The notes under the pieces are model-generated. The model was not told the DNA's origin, ran no database searches, and saw only the letters and a program-made list of their open reading frames with translations. Below are positions 52,760 through 60,943 of a DNA stretch of 64,000 bases, piece by piece. The first letter of the stretch is position 1. Each line of letters begins with the position of its first letter. The DNA is from Acidobacteriaceae bacterium (GTDB lineage Bacteria > Acidobacteriota > Terriglobia > Terriglobales > Acidobacteriaceae). Location: the NCBI GenBank assembly GCA_035944135.1, contig DASZBM010000001.1:558001-622000 (forward strand), in the 5' to 3' direction. A program made the translations under genes and the position numbers.

Positions 52760-54049
52760 TCAGATCTCCCACTTCACCCGCACGGCCCGCTTACCAAGAC
52801 GGAGTACTGGCGCGTCTCCCAGCGCCTCGCGCGAGATCGTGCGCTCAACAAACTTCTCTCCGTTTACCGAGACGGCGTTCTCCGCAAGCTTACGCTGCGC
52901 CTCGCCGGAGGACGCAGCCAATCCTGCGAGCACCAGAAGCTTCGGCAGCCGAACCATGCCGTCGGCGATGAGGCCCTCCGCGCTTTCCGCGATCGGTACC
53001 TCCGGTAGATCTTCGGCAACGCCGCGCTGCTGAAACTGCGTCGACCATCCCTGCGCAGCCTGCTCCGCTGTCTGAACACCATGGAATCCCGCAGTAATCG
53101 TCAGCGCGAGCTGCTTCTTGACGTCCATGGGATGCAGCGCACCGTCCTTGACGCGCTGGCGCATCGTGTCAATCTCCGACTGCCGCACGTCCGTCAAGAA
53201 CGTCCAGTACTTCCACATCAATTCATCGGAGATGGACATCAGCTTGCCGTACACCTCGGCCGGCGATTCCTGAATGCCGATCGCATTGTTGAGCGACTTC
53301 GACATCTTCTGCACGCCGTCCAGGCCTTCCAGGATCGGCGTCATCAGGATGACCTGCGGCTTCTGGCCGAAGTGGCGCTGCAGATCGCGGCCGCGCATCA
53401 GGTTGAACTTCTGGTCTGTTCCGCCCAGCTCGACATCGCATTCCAGCGCGACTGAGTCATAGCCCTGCGCGATCGGGTAAATCATCTCGTGCAACGAGAT
53501 CGGCTGTTCCTCCTGGAAGCGCTTATGAAAGTCTTCGCGCTCGAGCATCTGCGAGACGGTGAACTGCGCCAGCAGCTTCACCATGTCGTAGTAGCCCAGC
53601 TTGTCCAGCCACTCGGAGTTGAAGCGTACTTCAGTCTTTACCGGGTCGAGGATCCTGAACACCTGCTCGGTATACGTCTGTGCATTCACAAGAATCTCTT
53701 CGCGCGTGAGCGGCTTGCGCGTGACGTTGCGTCCCGTCGGGTCGCCGATAAGCGCCGTCGAATCGCCAATGAGAAAGATCACTGTGTGCCCTAGCTGCTG
53801 GAAGTGGTGCAGTTTGCGCATCAGTACGGTGTGACCGAGGTGCAGGTCCGGTGCTGTCGGGTCGAAGCCTGCCTTGATCCGCAGCGGCTTCCCCGTTTTG
53901 CGCGATTCTTCAAGCCGCGTCCGCAGAGCATCGACAGCTGCGCTGCTCGTGGCAGGAATCAGCTCCGCCGCGCCCTTGGTAATCAGGTCAAGCTGTTCGT
54001 CGACAGACGCGAATACGTGGAGATGCGGTTTGGGGTTCTCGATAGACAT
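52760..54049 (-). CDS. tyrS: Tyrosyl-tRNA synthetase
   Basis: 429 aa. Class I signatures: DLHLGHTV near residue 70 and [11 protein letters not shown] near 247. [26 protein letters not shown] matches the tyrosine/adenylate pocket. The C-terminal ~65 residues are an S4-like RNA-binding domain ([29 protein letters not shown]). Charges tRNA(Tyr). A TATACT -10-like hexamer lies at minus-strand 54065-54060, only ~10 bp before the ATG, so the mRNA may be nearly leaderless. Confidence 0.96.
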   Translation of the reverse strand: MSIENPKPHLHVFASVDEQLDLITKGAAELIPATSSAAVDALRTRLEESRKTGKPLRIKAGFDPTAPDLHLGHTVLMRKLHHFQQLGHTVIFLIGDSTALIGDPTGRNVTRKPLTREEILVNAQTYTEQVFRILDPVKTEVRFNSEWLDKLGYYDMVKLLAQFTVSQMLEREDFHKRFQEEQPISLHEMIYPIAQGYDSVALECDVELGGTDQKFNLMRGRDLQRHFGQKPQVILMTPILEGLDGVQKMSKSLNNAIGIQESPAEVYGKLMSISDELMWKYWTFLTDVRQSEIDTMRQRVKDGALHPMDVKKQLALTITAGFHGVQTAEQAAQGWSTQFQQRGVAEDLPEVPIAESAEGLIADGMVRLPKLLVLAGLAASSGEAQRKLAENAVSVNGEKFVERTISREALGDAPVLRLGKRAVRVKWEI

Positions 54050-54090
54050 GTTTCTTCAAAGTATATGAGCGGTGGGCGGGGAAAGGCTTT

Positions 54091-54140
54091 GACGCCAAGG
54101 CCGCGACGGTGCGCAAAGGGACGCCAAGGCAGGCGACGGT
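54091..54140. repeat. Direct repeat between tyrS and the YjbR-like gene
   Basis: GACGCCAAGGC occurs at 54091-54101 and 54120-54130, and GCGACGGT follows each at 54103-54110 and 54133-54140, making two ~20-bp units 29-30 bp apart separated by GCGCAAAGG. Words of this type (GACGCCAAGG, GCAAAG) are seen as short intergenic repeats in varied bacteria. Confidence 0.5.
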
Positions 54141-54152
54141 CCCGTTCAGTTT

Positions 54153-54187
54153 CCTGACATGCGGTGTCAGGAGGCACGACCTATACT
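54153..54187 (+). promoter_or_regulatory. Candidate operator plus -10 element of the YjbR-like gene
   Basis: CCTGACA (54153-54159) and TGTCAGG (54165-54171) are perfect 7-bp inverted half-sites with a 5-bp spacer. They sit 10 bp upstream of TATACT (54182-54187), a 5/6 -10 hexamer. The ATG follows 7 bp later (54195), so the transcript is probably leaderless. The position of the palindrome over the -35 region is what a repressor or activator site would look like. Confidence 0.5.
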
Positions 54188-54194
54188 CCTCCGC

Positions 54195-54608
54195 ATGGAT
54201 GCCGAGCGAGCCCGAGCGTTTCTCCTCACGCTGCCGCACGTGGCCGAGACCCTGCAGTGGGGCGACAATCTTGTCTTCTGGGTGGGCGATAAATCCATAG
54301 GCGGCAAGATGTTCGCGGTCCTTAATCTTGCCGCGGACGCGCATGGCGTCATCTCGTTCGCCTCAACACCGGAGCGCTTTGCGGAACTGGTAGAGCAGGA
54401 AGGATTGAAGCCTGCTCCCTACCTTGCGCGGGCGCACTGGGTGGCCGCGGACAACTGGACTTGCCTGCGGCCGGCCGTGTGGGAAGCAGAGCTCCGCGAT
54501 GCGAACGCAGTCATCTTTGCGAGGCTGCCGAAGCGGACTCGCGACACACTCCTGAGCACGCCGGCAAAGAAATCGCAGAAGCCGCTGAAGAAGCGTCGCG
54601 CGCTCTGA
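54195..54608 (+). CDS. MmcQ/YjbR-family protein
   Basis: 137 aa from the ATG at 54195; MDAERARAFLLTLPHVAETLQWGDNLVFWVGDKSIGGKMFAVLNL matches the YjbR N-terminal pattern, and SFASTPERFAELVEQEGLKPAPYLARAHWVAAD matches its second half (P-Y-x-A-R-x-x-W-V). The C-terminus is Lys-rich. YjbR folds like the CyaY/double-wing DNA-binding proteins, but its role is unproven. The gene ends one base before the stop of a converging DoxX-like gene. Confidence 0.85.
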   Translation: MDAERARAFLLTLPHVAETLQWGDNLVFWVGDKSIGGKMFAVLNLAADAHGVISFASTPERFAELVEQEGLKPAPYLARAHWVAADNWTCLRPAVWEAELRDANAVIFARLPKRTRDTLLSTPAKKSQKPLKKRRAL

Positions 54609-55007
54609 TTAAAGCGTCGGCGTCGCCTTCGTGGTCCACACACTAGCGAACGATCCGCGATACGCGTACAGCAGCACAATTTCGAGGATGGTGACAACGA
54701 TCGGGGCGATGATCATTGACGGAGCAACAGCGTGGAACAGGATATGGAACAGAAGAATGTTCACCGTAATCGGGCAGAGGATGCAAAGCCCGAACGGCGC
54801 CGTTCCGCCGAACAACACCAGCAGACCGCCGATCACCTGTAGCGCGGCCACAACCTGCGACCAGCCGACCTCGTGGAAGATGTTTACGAGATCGCCCAGC
54901 GGTGTGCCGCGCGGCGGCAGGGTCGGATGCATGAACAGCCCCATGCAACCAAAGAAGACGAAAACCAGGCCCAGCAAGATGCGGCAGACAAGTACGAGCA
55001 CTTTCAT
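54609..55007 (-). CDS. DoxX-like small membrane protein
   Basis: 132 aa from the ATG at 55007 (an upstream in-frame start adds 12 charged residues). Four hydrophobic segments: VLVCRILLGLVFVFFGCMGLF, VVAALQVIGGLLVLFGG, LCILCPITVNILLFHILFH and IVVTILEIVLLYAYRGSF. RILLGLVFVFFGxxGLF and QVIGGLLVLFG are typical DoxX/DoxD-like features. Partners and function unknown; its neighbour is a paralogue. Confidence 0.75.
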   Translation of the reverse strand: MKVLVLVCRILLGLVFVFFGCMGLFMHPTLPPRGTPLGDLVNIFHEVGWSQVVAALQVIGGLLVLFGGTAPFGLCILCPITVNILLFHILFHAVAPSMIIAPIVVTILEIVLLYAYRGSFASVWTTKATPTL

Positions 55008-55076
55008 CTGTTCACAACGCTCCTGTTCGAGATCTGACAGCATGGCCCGGGACTCTGCTGAGATGCGCGGCCGGCG

Positions 55077-55475
55077 CTAAAGTTGAGGCGCCTTTGCTTC
55101 TGGATTCGGATGCAGCACTGACGCAAAGCTTCGCCAGTAGACCGCGAGGAGAAACAGCTCAAGTATCAGCGCCAGAATCCCGAGCGCGTACCCGTGCGGC
55201 CACAGCAGCGCGTGATAGAGCAGGATGTTGACGATCACTGGCGCCAGCAGCGTCAGGCCCAGCGGGACGAACCGGCCCACCAGCAGTAGAATCGCGCCGA
55301 CCAACTGCACGACCGCGACGAAGTTCATCCAGTGATGCGTGGCCATGATGCCGAACCAGGTGAGCGCATCGCCGGTGGGCAGCGGTGGATTGTAGAAGTG
55401 CAGCAGACCATTGAGGCCGAAGATCAGGAAGATCAATCCCTCGAGGATGCGCGCGCCGAGAATGACATATCGCAT
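55077..55475 (-). CDS. DoxX-like small membrane protein (paralogue)
   Basis: 132 aa from the ATG at 55475, chosen because GGAG lies 6 nt upstream; an ATG at 55481 abuts the GGAG. Same four-helix plan as the downstream gene, with matching positions: RILEGLIFLIFGLNGLLHF, VVQLVGAILLLVGRFVPLGL, IVNILLYHALLWPHG and LELFLLAVYWRSFASV. The two genes are a tandem duplication (69 bp apart). Confidence 0.75.
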   Translation of the reverse strand: MRYVILGARILEGLIFLIFGLNGLLHFYNPPLPTGDALTWFGIMATHHWMNFVAVVQLVGAILLLVGRFVPLGLTLLAPVIVNILLYHALLWPHGYALGILALILELFLLAVYWRSFASVLHPNPEAKAPQL

Positions 55476-55563
55476 CGGCATCTCCTTCCGGCTGTGCTTT
55501 GTTGCTAGCCACTATAGCGAGATTCGTCGGCTATCGCACAAATATTGCAGCTGCGGCTTGTGG

Positions 55564-55590
55564 TTGCACGTGCGCGTGCAAACCGATAGT
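55564..55590 (+). promoter_or_regulatory. Candidate operator and promoter between DoxX-like and SDR genes
   Basis: TTGCACG (55564-55570) and CGTGCAA (55575-55581) are perfect 7-bp inverted half-sites with a 4-bp TGCG centre. TTGCAC can also serve as a -35 for GATAGT (55585-55590) with a short 15-bp spacer; the SDR ATG (55600) follows 9 bp later, suggesting a leaderless mRNA. The site lies in a divergent promoter region. Confidence 0.45.
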
Positions 55591-55599
55591 TTGGCCGAC

Positions 55600-56400
55600 A
55601 TGGGAACATCTGCATCGGGGCTCAATCTGTCGCTGACCGGGAAGGTTGCGCTGGTCACCGGCGGGTCGCGCGGTATCGGCGCGGCGACTGTGCGTTTGCT
55701 CAGGCAGGCCGGGGCGCGCGTGATCTTCAGCTACCGATCTGCTGAGGAACGTGCCCGCGCGCTCGTCGCGGAGTGCGGTGGCGAAGAATTCTGCCGGGCG
55801 ATCCAGCAGGAGCTTGCCACGATCGAGGACGGGCAGGCACTCGTTCGTGCCTCGATTCCGGTTTTCGGCCGGCTGGACATCCTGGTGGTGAATCATGGCG
55901 TGTGGCCCGCCCATGATCAGGCTATCGAGGCGATGACTGACGAACAGTGGTTGAGCACGCTCGGGATCAACCTCGACAGCGTCTTCGGGCTGGTGAAGTC
56001 GGCTACGGCGCAGATGCTCGGGCAGCAGGCTTTGAACGGGGTCCGGGGCCATATCATCCTGGTGGCCTCCACGGCCGCCCAGCGCGGCGAGGCCTTCCAC
56101 GCCGACTATGCGTCCAGCAAGGGCGCGCTGCTTTCGCTGACAAAGAGCCTGTCGTCGGAGCTCGCACCCCGGGGGATTTTGTGCAACTGCATCGCGCCGG
56201 GCTGGGTGCGGACGGAGATGTCGGCTGGAACCCTCGGCGATCCAATCGCGTCCAAGAAAGCGCTGGATCTTATTCCGCTCGGGCGTGCGGCCGAACCGGA
56301 GGAGATCGCCGGGCCCATCGTCTTTTTGTGTACGCGTTGGGCCGGCTTCATCTCCGGTGAGATCTGGAATATCAATGGTGGAGCAGTCCTAGTTGGATAG
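55600..56400 (+). CDS. Short-chain dehydrogenase/reductase (FabG-like)
   Basis: 266 aa from the ATG at 55600. Rossmann motif VTGGSRGIGAAT near residue 20, VNHGV near 98 (NNAG equivalent, with His), the catalytic Ser in LVASTAAQRG near 152, and YASSKGA (Tyr/Lys) near 168-172, then IAPGWVRTEM. GEIWNINGGAVL closes the fold. Close to 3-oxoacyl-ACP reductase-like SDRs but distant from any fatty-acid cluster, so the substrate is unassigned. Divergent from the DoxX-like gene pair. Confidence 0.88.
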   Translation: MGTSASGLNLSLTGKVALVTGGSRGIGAATVRLLRQAGARVIFSYRSAEERARALVAECGGEEFCRAIQQELATIEDGQALVRASIPVFGRLDILVVNHGVWPAHDQAIEAMTDEQWLSTLGINLDSVFGLVKSATAQMLGQQALNGVRGHIILVASTAAQRGEAFHADYASSKGALLSLTKSLSSELAPRGILCNCIAPGWVRTEMSAGTLGDPIASKKALDLIPLGRAAEPEEIAGPIVFLCTRWAGFISGEIWNINGGAVLVG

Positions 56401-56423
56401 AGCTGAGTAGTCCTGGTCGGATA
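56385..56423 (+). repeat. 15-bp imperfect direct repeat at SDR stop / next gene
   Basis: AGTCCTAGTTGGATA (56385-56399) and AGTCCTGGTCGGATA (56409-56423) are 13/15 identical. The first covers the end of the SDR reading frame, including most of its stop; the second lies 5 bp before the next ATG. This looks like a small tandem duplication. Confidence 0.55.
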
Positions 56424-56428
56424 AAACA

Positions 56429-57280
56429 ATGATGAATCGCAATCGCACGCTCGCTTTCTTCGTTCTCACACTTTGCTGGGTCGCATCGACACAGGCCCAC
56501 GCGCAGGCCTCCGCGATCCCGAGCGCGCAGTCGTCACCGGACACGAGCGACCCGCAGGCCGGGCGCAAGCTGCTCGACAAGATGGTGGAGGCGCTGGGCG
56601 GGCAGGCGTGGCTGGACCGCACAGACTACTCGGCTACCGGCCAGACGGGTACCTTTTACAAGGGGAGCGCCAACCCGTATGTCACGCAGTTCGAGCGCTA
56701 CGTGCGGCTGCAGCCGTTCGGCGAACGAACCATAATCGTGTCAAAGCAGGGCGTGTTCATCCCGACGACGAAGCGCGACGTGGCGGTCATCTGGACCACC
56801 GACAAGGGCTACGAGGTCACGTACAAGGGCAAAAAAGAGCTGCCCGAAAAGGAGATCAACGAATTCTTTCTGTACGAGAACCACTCGCTGGATAAGGTGA
56901 TGCTTGACTGGCTGAAGCAGCCGGGCGTGCTCATCACCTACGAAGGCACGGAGTTGATCGAACGCAAGGTGGCTGACAAGGTGTCGATTCTCACGACGAC
57001 GAACGACGGTGTCACGCTCGACCTGGACGAGTTCACGCACCTGCCGATCAGCCTGACGTTTCAGTGGCGCGACCCGACGTATAAGGACTTCAACACCGAG
57101 GTCCAGCAGTACAACGACTATCATCCGATCGAAGGCGTGATGACGCCGCTGACGCTGACCCGCCTGCATAACGGAGACATGACAAGCGAGGTCTTTCTGA
57201 AGGAGGTGCACTATAACGTGCACTTCCCGCCGGATCTGCTGGACCCGGACCGGCCGCTTGCGAAGAGTGCGAAGAAGTAG
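56429..57280 (+). CDS. Secreted protein, possibly LolA/LolB-like fold
   Basis: 283 aa with a signal peptide (LAFFVLTLCWVASTQAHA). The mature part begins GRKLLDKMVEALGGQAWL, then FYKGSANPYVTQFERYVRLQPFGERTIIVSK and repeated short beta strands (AVIWTTDKGYEVTYKGKKELP, GVLITYEGTELIERKVADKVSIL). This pattern, a helix A-L-G-G followed by half-barrel strands, is seen in outer-membrane lipoprotein-sorting-like proteins of Acidobacteriota. No enzyme motif. It might carry lipids or lipoproteins across the periplasm, in keeping with the lipid A genes 45 bp downstream. Confidence 0.65.
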   Translation: MMNRNRTLAFFVLTLCWVASTQAHAQASAIPSAQSSPDTSDPQAGRKLLDKMVEALGGQAWLDRTDYSATGQTGTFYKGSANPYVTQFERYVRLQPFGERTIIVSKQGVFIPTTKRDVAVIWTTDKGYEVTYKGKKELPEKEINEFFLYENHSLDKVMLDWLKQPGVLITYEGTELIERKVADKVSILTTTNDGVTLDLDEFTHLPISLTFQWRDPTYKDFNTEVQQYNDYHPIEGVMTPLTLTRLHNGDMTSEVFLKEVHYNVHFPPDLLDPDRPLAKSAKK

Positions 57281-57324
57281 CCTCGAAACCCCGCAGGCTG
57301 GAACTTGATATCCTGACCCTCGCC

Positions 57325-57858
57325 ATGAGTGATTCCCCCACACCAAACGAGGGCAAGCCCCAGCCAGCGCCTCACCACACGATGGACATCGTTGAGATCA
57401 TGTCCATCCTTCCGCATCGCTACCCGTTTCTGCTCATCGACCGTGTGATCGAGATGGAGCGCAAGACGCGGATCGTCGCGATCAAGAATGTCACGGCGAA
57501 TGAGCCGCAGTTCACCGGGCACTTTCCCGACTACCCGATCATGCCTGGCGTGATGACCATCGAGGCCATGGCGCAGGCCGGCGGCGCGCTGCTGCTGACC
57601 GAGATCCCTGACCGCGAAGACAAGCTGATGGTCTTCACCGGCATCGACGAGGCGCGCTTCCGCAAGGCAATCGTGCCCGGCGACCAGCTCCGCATTGAGG
57701 TGACGGTCGTGAACTGGCGCTCGCGGGCCGTGAAGATGCAGGGCGTCTGCACGGTGGACGGGAAGGTCGCCGCCGAAGCGACGATCACCTGCCAGCTTGT
57801 GCCGCGACCGGGCAGGAAAAAGCACGCTGAGCCGGCGACGACGCAGGCGCCTCAATAA
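57325..57858 (+). CDS. fabZ: (3R)-hydroxyacyl-ACP dehydratase FabZ
   Basis: 177 aa. Hot-dog fold with the catalytic His in ILPHRYPFLLIDR near residue 29 and the catalytic Glu in PGVMTIEAMAQ near 80. GHFPDYPIMPGV is the signature. It has an unusual N-terminal extension (PTPNEGKPQPAPHH) and a Lys/Pro-rich tail. Dehydrates beta-hydroxyacyl-ACP in fatty acid synthesis and competes with LpxA for hydroxyacyl-ACP. The lpxA gene starts 4 bp after its stop, the common fabZ-lpxA pairing. Confidence 0.94.
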   Translation: MSDSPTPNEGKPQPAPHHTMDIVEIMSILPHRYPFLLIDRVIEMERKTRIVAIKNVTANEPQFTGHFPDYPIMPGVMTIEAMAQAGGALLLTEIPDREDKLMVFTGIDEARFRKAIVPGDQLRIEVTVVNWRSRAVKMQGVCTVDGKVAAEATITCQLVPRPGRKKHAEPATTQAPQ

Positions 57859-57861
57859 CGC

Positions 57862-58647
57862 ATGGCCATCCATCTCAGCTCGATCATCGCGGAAGGCGCG
57901 GTCATTCCGGCGTCGTGCACCGTCGGCCCTTTCTGCACGATCGGGGCGAACGTCGTGCTCGGCGAAAACTGCGAGCTCATTTCACATGTCGTTCTCGATG
58001 GCCACACGAAGATTGGCGACCGCGTGCGCATCTTCTCCTTCGCATGTGTCGGCATTGCTCCCCAGGATCTGAAGTACAAGGGCGAGCCTACCGCGTGCGA
58101 GATCGGCGCGGATACCGTCATCCGCGAATCGGTGACTATTTCGCGGGGGACGGAAGGCGGCGGTGGCATAACGCGCGTCGGCTCCGGCTGCCTGATCATG
58201 GCGTATACGCACATTGGCCACGACTCGCAGATTGGGAATCACTGCATTCTCGCGAACGGAACCACGCTTGCGGGGCATGTCACGATCGAAGACTACGTCA
58301 CCACCAGCGCCATGGGGCCGGTGCATCAGTACTGCACCATCGGGGCTTATGCGTATATCGGCGGCGGCACGACGATCACGCAGGACGTCCTGCCGTACTC
58401 GCTTACCTCCATCGAGCGCAACAATCACGCGTACGGGATCAACAAGGTTGGGCTGGAGCGGAAAGGGTTCACGCGTGAGGAGCTCAAGCAGCTCCGCGCC
58501 GCCTACCGGATCCTGCAGCACTCGAAGCTGAATACCGGCGAGGCTCTCGCCGCCATCCAAGCGAAGATCACGTCCGGTGAGTTCGGCGAAAAGGTCGCCT
58601 ACCTCGTCGATTTCATCGCGAAGAGCGAGCGGGGCGTCATCAAGTAA
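57862..58647 (+). CDS. lpxA: Acyl-ACP--UDP-N-acetylglucosamine O-acyltransferase
   Basis: 261 aa. Left-handed beta-helix with hexapeptide repeats through residue ~190; the catalytic His lies in AYTHIGHDSQIG near residue 117-120, and HQYCTIGAYAYIGGG follows. The helical C-terminus (GINKVGLERKGFTREELKQLRAAYRIL) is typical. It performs the first step of lipid A synthesis, so the organism has an outer membrane with LPS. Acyl-chain and UDP-GlcNAc versus UDP-GlcNAc3N specificity cannot be read here. Confidence 0.95.
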   Translation: MAIHLSSIIAEGAVIPASCTVGPFCTIGANVVLGENCELISHVVLDGHTKIGDRVRIFSFACVGIAPQDLKYKGEPTACEIGADTVIRESVTISRGTEGGGGITRVGSGCLIMAYTHIGHDSQIGNHCILANGTTLAGHVTIEDYVTTSAMGPVHQYCTIGAYAYIGGGTTITQDVLPYSLTSIERNNHAYGINKVGLERKGFTREELKQLRAAYRILQHSKLNTGEALAAIQAKITSGEFGEKVAYLVDFIAKSERGVIK

Positions 58648-58658
58648 GCTGGAGGGCC

Positions 58659-59735
58659 ATGAGAAAACGTCTGGCTCTTCTGATCTTCGCGACGAGCGCT
58701 CTCTTCGCTGCGCATCTTCCAGCGCAGGTTCAAACCGAGGTCCCCGCGGTTGTGCCCGGCGCGAAACCCGTGACAGTCGAGCACATCAAGGTTCACGGCG
58801 CTTCACTTGAAGGCAATCTCGAAGGAGACGCGGTCGATCGCGACGTGTTCGTCTTCCTTCCACCCAGCTACGCGAAGGACAAGCACCGCCGGTATCCGGT
58901 CGTCTATGCCCTGCACGGGTACTCGATCGGCGCCGAGCAGTGGACGCACGAGATCCACGTTCCGCAGACGATTGAAGGCGCCTTTGCGCAGGGCGCGCGG
59001 GAGATGATCGTCGTTCAGCCCGACTGCAAGACTGTGCACAACGGCTGCATGTACTCGAGCTCGATCACGACCGGCGACTTCGAACGATTCATCTCGCACG
59101 ACCTGGTCGCCTACATTGACGGGCACTACCGGACGATTCCTGACCGCATGAGTCGCGGCCTCGTCGGTCACTCGATGGGCGGATATGGCGCCACACGCAT
59201 TGGCATGAAGCACCCTGACGTGTTCGGCAGCCTCTACATCATGAGCCCCTGCTGCCTCTCGGCACGCCCCGCGCACGCCGATGCCGTACTGGAGAAAACT
59301 CTCGCGGCGGTTAAAACGCCAGAGGACTCTGCGAAGCTCCCCTTCTTCGCTCGCGCCCAGCTTGCCAGCGCCGCAGCGTGGTCACCTGACCCGAAGAACC
59401 CGCCGCTGTACCTCGATCTGCCGGTGAAGGACGGCGTGGTCCAGGATGACGTTGTAGCCAAGTGGGCCGCGAATGCACCACTCGTCTTTATCGATCAGTA
59501 CATCGACAACCTGAAGCGGTACCGCGCGATTGCGATCGACGTAGGCGACCAGGACAATCTGCGCACGGACACAGCGAAACTGCATGACGTCCTCTATACC
59601 TACGGCATCACGCACAGCTTCGAGCTGTACCACGGCACGCATACCAGCGCTGTCGCGGATCGATTCCAAAATCACGTCATGCCCTTCTTCAGCCAGAACC
59701 TGTGCTTTGAAGCGGGATGCACCGACAAACCATGA
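58659..59735 (+). CDS. Secreted esterase (EstA/feruloyl-esterase-like alpha/beta hydrolase)
   Basis: 358 aa with a signal peptide (ALLIFATSALFAAHLPA). YPVVYALHGYSIG gives the oxyanion strand; the nucleophile Ser is in GLVGHSMGGYGA near residue 170; the Asp in IAIDVGDQDNL and the His in LYHGTHTSAVADRF complete the triad. This is the esterase D / CE1-like family (S-formylglutathione hydrolase, feruloyl esterases). With GH5 and another esterase downstream it may deacylate plant polysaccharides. GGAGGG lies 5 nt before the start. Confidence 0.85.
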   Translation: MRKRLALLIFATSALFAAHLPAQVQTEVPAVVPGAKPVTVEHIKVHGASLEGNLEGDAVDRDVFVFLPPSYAKDKHRRYPVVYALHGYSIGAEQWTHEIHVPQTIEGAFAQGAREMIVVQPDCKTVHNGCMYSSSITTGDFERFISHDLVAYIDGHYRTIPDRMSRGLVGHSMGGYGATRIGMKHPDVFGSLYIMSPCCLSARPAHADAVLEKTLAAVKTPEDSAKLPFFARAQLASAAAWSPDPKNPPLYLDLPVKDGVVQDDVVAKWAANAPLVFIDQYIDNLKRYRAIAIDVGDQDNLRTDTAKLHDVLYTYGITHSFELYHGTHTSAVADRFQNHVMPFFSQNLCFEAGCTDKP

Positions 59736-59779
59736 GGCGTGCGCGAGCCACTCCCATCAACCCCTCCAGGACCCTGCGA

Positions 59780-60904
59780 ATGATCTCGATCCGTGTGCTC
59801 CTCGCTCTTGCGCTTCTGCCTGTGTTCAGCGCCTCTGCCCAGACAGCGCCTATCCGTGTTGCCATCGTCGGCCTTGTCCACGGACACGTCGACGGCTTCC
59901 TGCATGACCTGCCATCGCATTTCAACATCACGCTTGTCGGCGTGTCGGAGCCGGATGCCGCCCTTCGCGAGCGATACATCCAGCGCACGCATCTTCCCGC
60001 GAGCCTGTTCTTTTCGTCGGAGGCCGCGATGCTCCGGGCCACGCATCCGCAGGCCATCCTGGTCTACACCTCGACTGCCGGACATCTCGCCGCCATCCAA
60101 CAGGCCGCGCCGCTGCACATCGCCGCGATGGTCGAGAAGCCGCTCGCCACCACCTATGCCGACGCGCTTGTCATCCAGCAACTCTCGGAGCGCTATCAAG
60201 TGCCCGTCCTCACCAATTACGAGACCACCTGGTACGCTTCCGATACCGCCGCGTACAACACGCTCGCGAGCGGCCAGATCGGCGACCTTCGCAAGCTCGT
60301 CATCCGCGATGGCCACAACGGCCCGAAAGAAATTGGCGTTCAACCCGAATTCCTCAACTGGCTCACCGACCCGCAACAGAACGGCGCCGGCGCACTCTTC
60401 GACTTCGGCTGCTACGGTGTCGATCTCGCCACATGGTTCATGCATGGTCAACTTCCGCTCACCGTCACGGCCATCACGCTTCACATCAAGCCTGACATGT
60501 ATCCACGCGTCGACGATGACAGCACTATCCTGCTCACCTATCCGCACGCGCAGGCCATCATTCAGGGCTCATGGAACTGGCCGTTCAACGTCAAGGACAT
60601 GCAGGTCTACGGCGCAAAGGGCTACGTCGACACTGTCTACCTGGACAAAGATCACGGGAACACCATCCGCCTTCGCCTGGAACACGACGCTACCGATCAC
60701 ACCGCGACTGCACCGCCGCTGGCCGCGCCGTTGGACAACTCGCTCGATTACCTCGCTGCCGTTCTCAATGGCACATTGCAGCCGCACAGCGACCTCACCT
60801 CGCTCGACACCAATGTCACGGTCGTGCGCATCCTCGACGCGGCACGCCAGTCGGCGCAGACAGGCCGTACCATCCGCCTTGCACACGAAACCCGCGCTCA
60901 CTGA
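59780..60904 (+). CDS. Secreted Gfo/Idh/MocA-like protein
   Basis: 374 aa from the ATG at 59780 (AGGA 8 nt upstream, clean Sec signal peptide ending FSASAQ). An ATG at 59732, overlapping the previous stop (ATGA), would extend it by 16 basic residues. The body follows the Gfo/Idh/MocA plan: N-terminal dinucleotide fold starting IRVAIVG, the EKP motif in MVEKPLATTY near 115, and GAGALFDFGCYGVDLATW near 210 for the substrate His/Asp region. The GxGxxG loop reads GLVHGHVDG, so NAD(P) binding is doubtful. Exported members without Tat signals are uncommon. A sugar-related role is inferred. Confidence 0.82.
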   Translation: MISIRVLLALALLPVFSASAQTAPIRVAIVGLVHGHVDGFLHDLPSHFNITLVGVSEPDAALRERYIQRTHLPASLFFSSEAAMLRATHPQAILVYTSTAGHLAAIQQAAPLHIAAMVEKPLATTYADALVIQQLSERYQVPVLTNYETTWYASDTAAYNTLASGQIGDLRKLVIRDGHNGPKEIGVQPEFLNWLTDPQQNGAGALFDFGCYGVDLATWFMHGQLPLTVTAITLHIKPDMYPRVDDDSTILLTYPHAQAIIQGSWNWPFNVKDMQVYGAKGYVDTVYLDKDHGNTIRLRLEHDATDHTATAPPLAAPLDNSLDYLAAVLNGTLQPHSDLTSLDTNVTVVRILDAARQSAQTGRTIRLAHETRAH

Positions 60905-60943
60905 ACATGCCTCAACCATGACCTCTACGGAGTTTCCGCTAAA

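Noticed and set aside
59780-60904. GnnA-type dehydrogenase for UDP-GlcNAc3N lipid A (next to lpxA)
   Set aside because: The protein carries a signal peptide and lacks GxGxxG, and no GnnB-like aminotransferase is adjacent.
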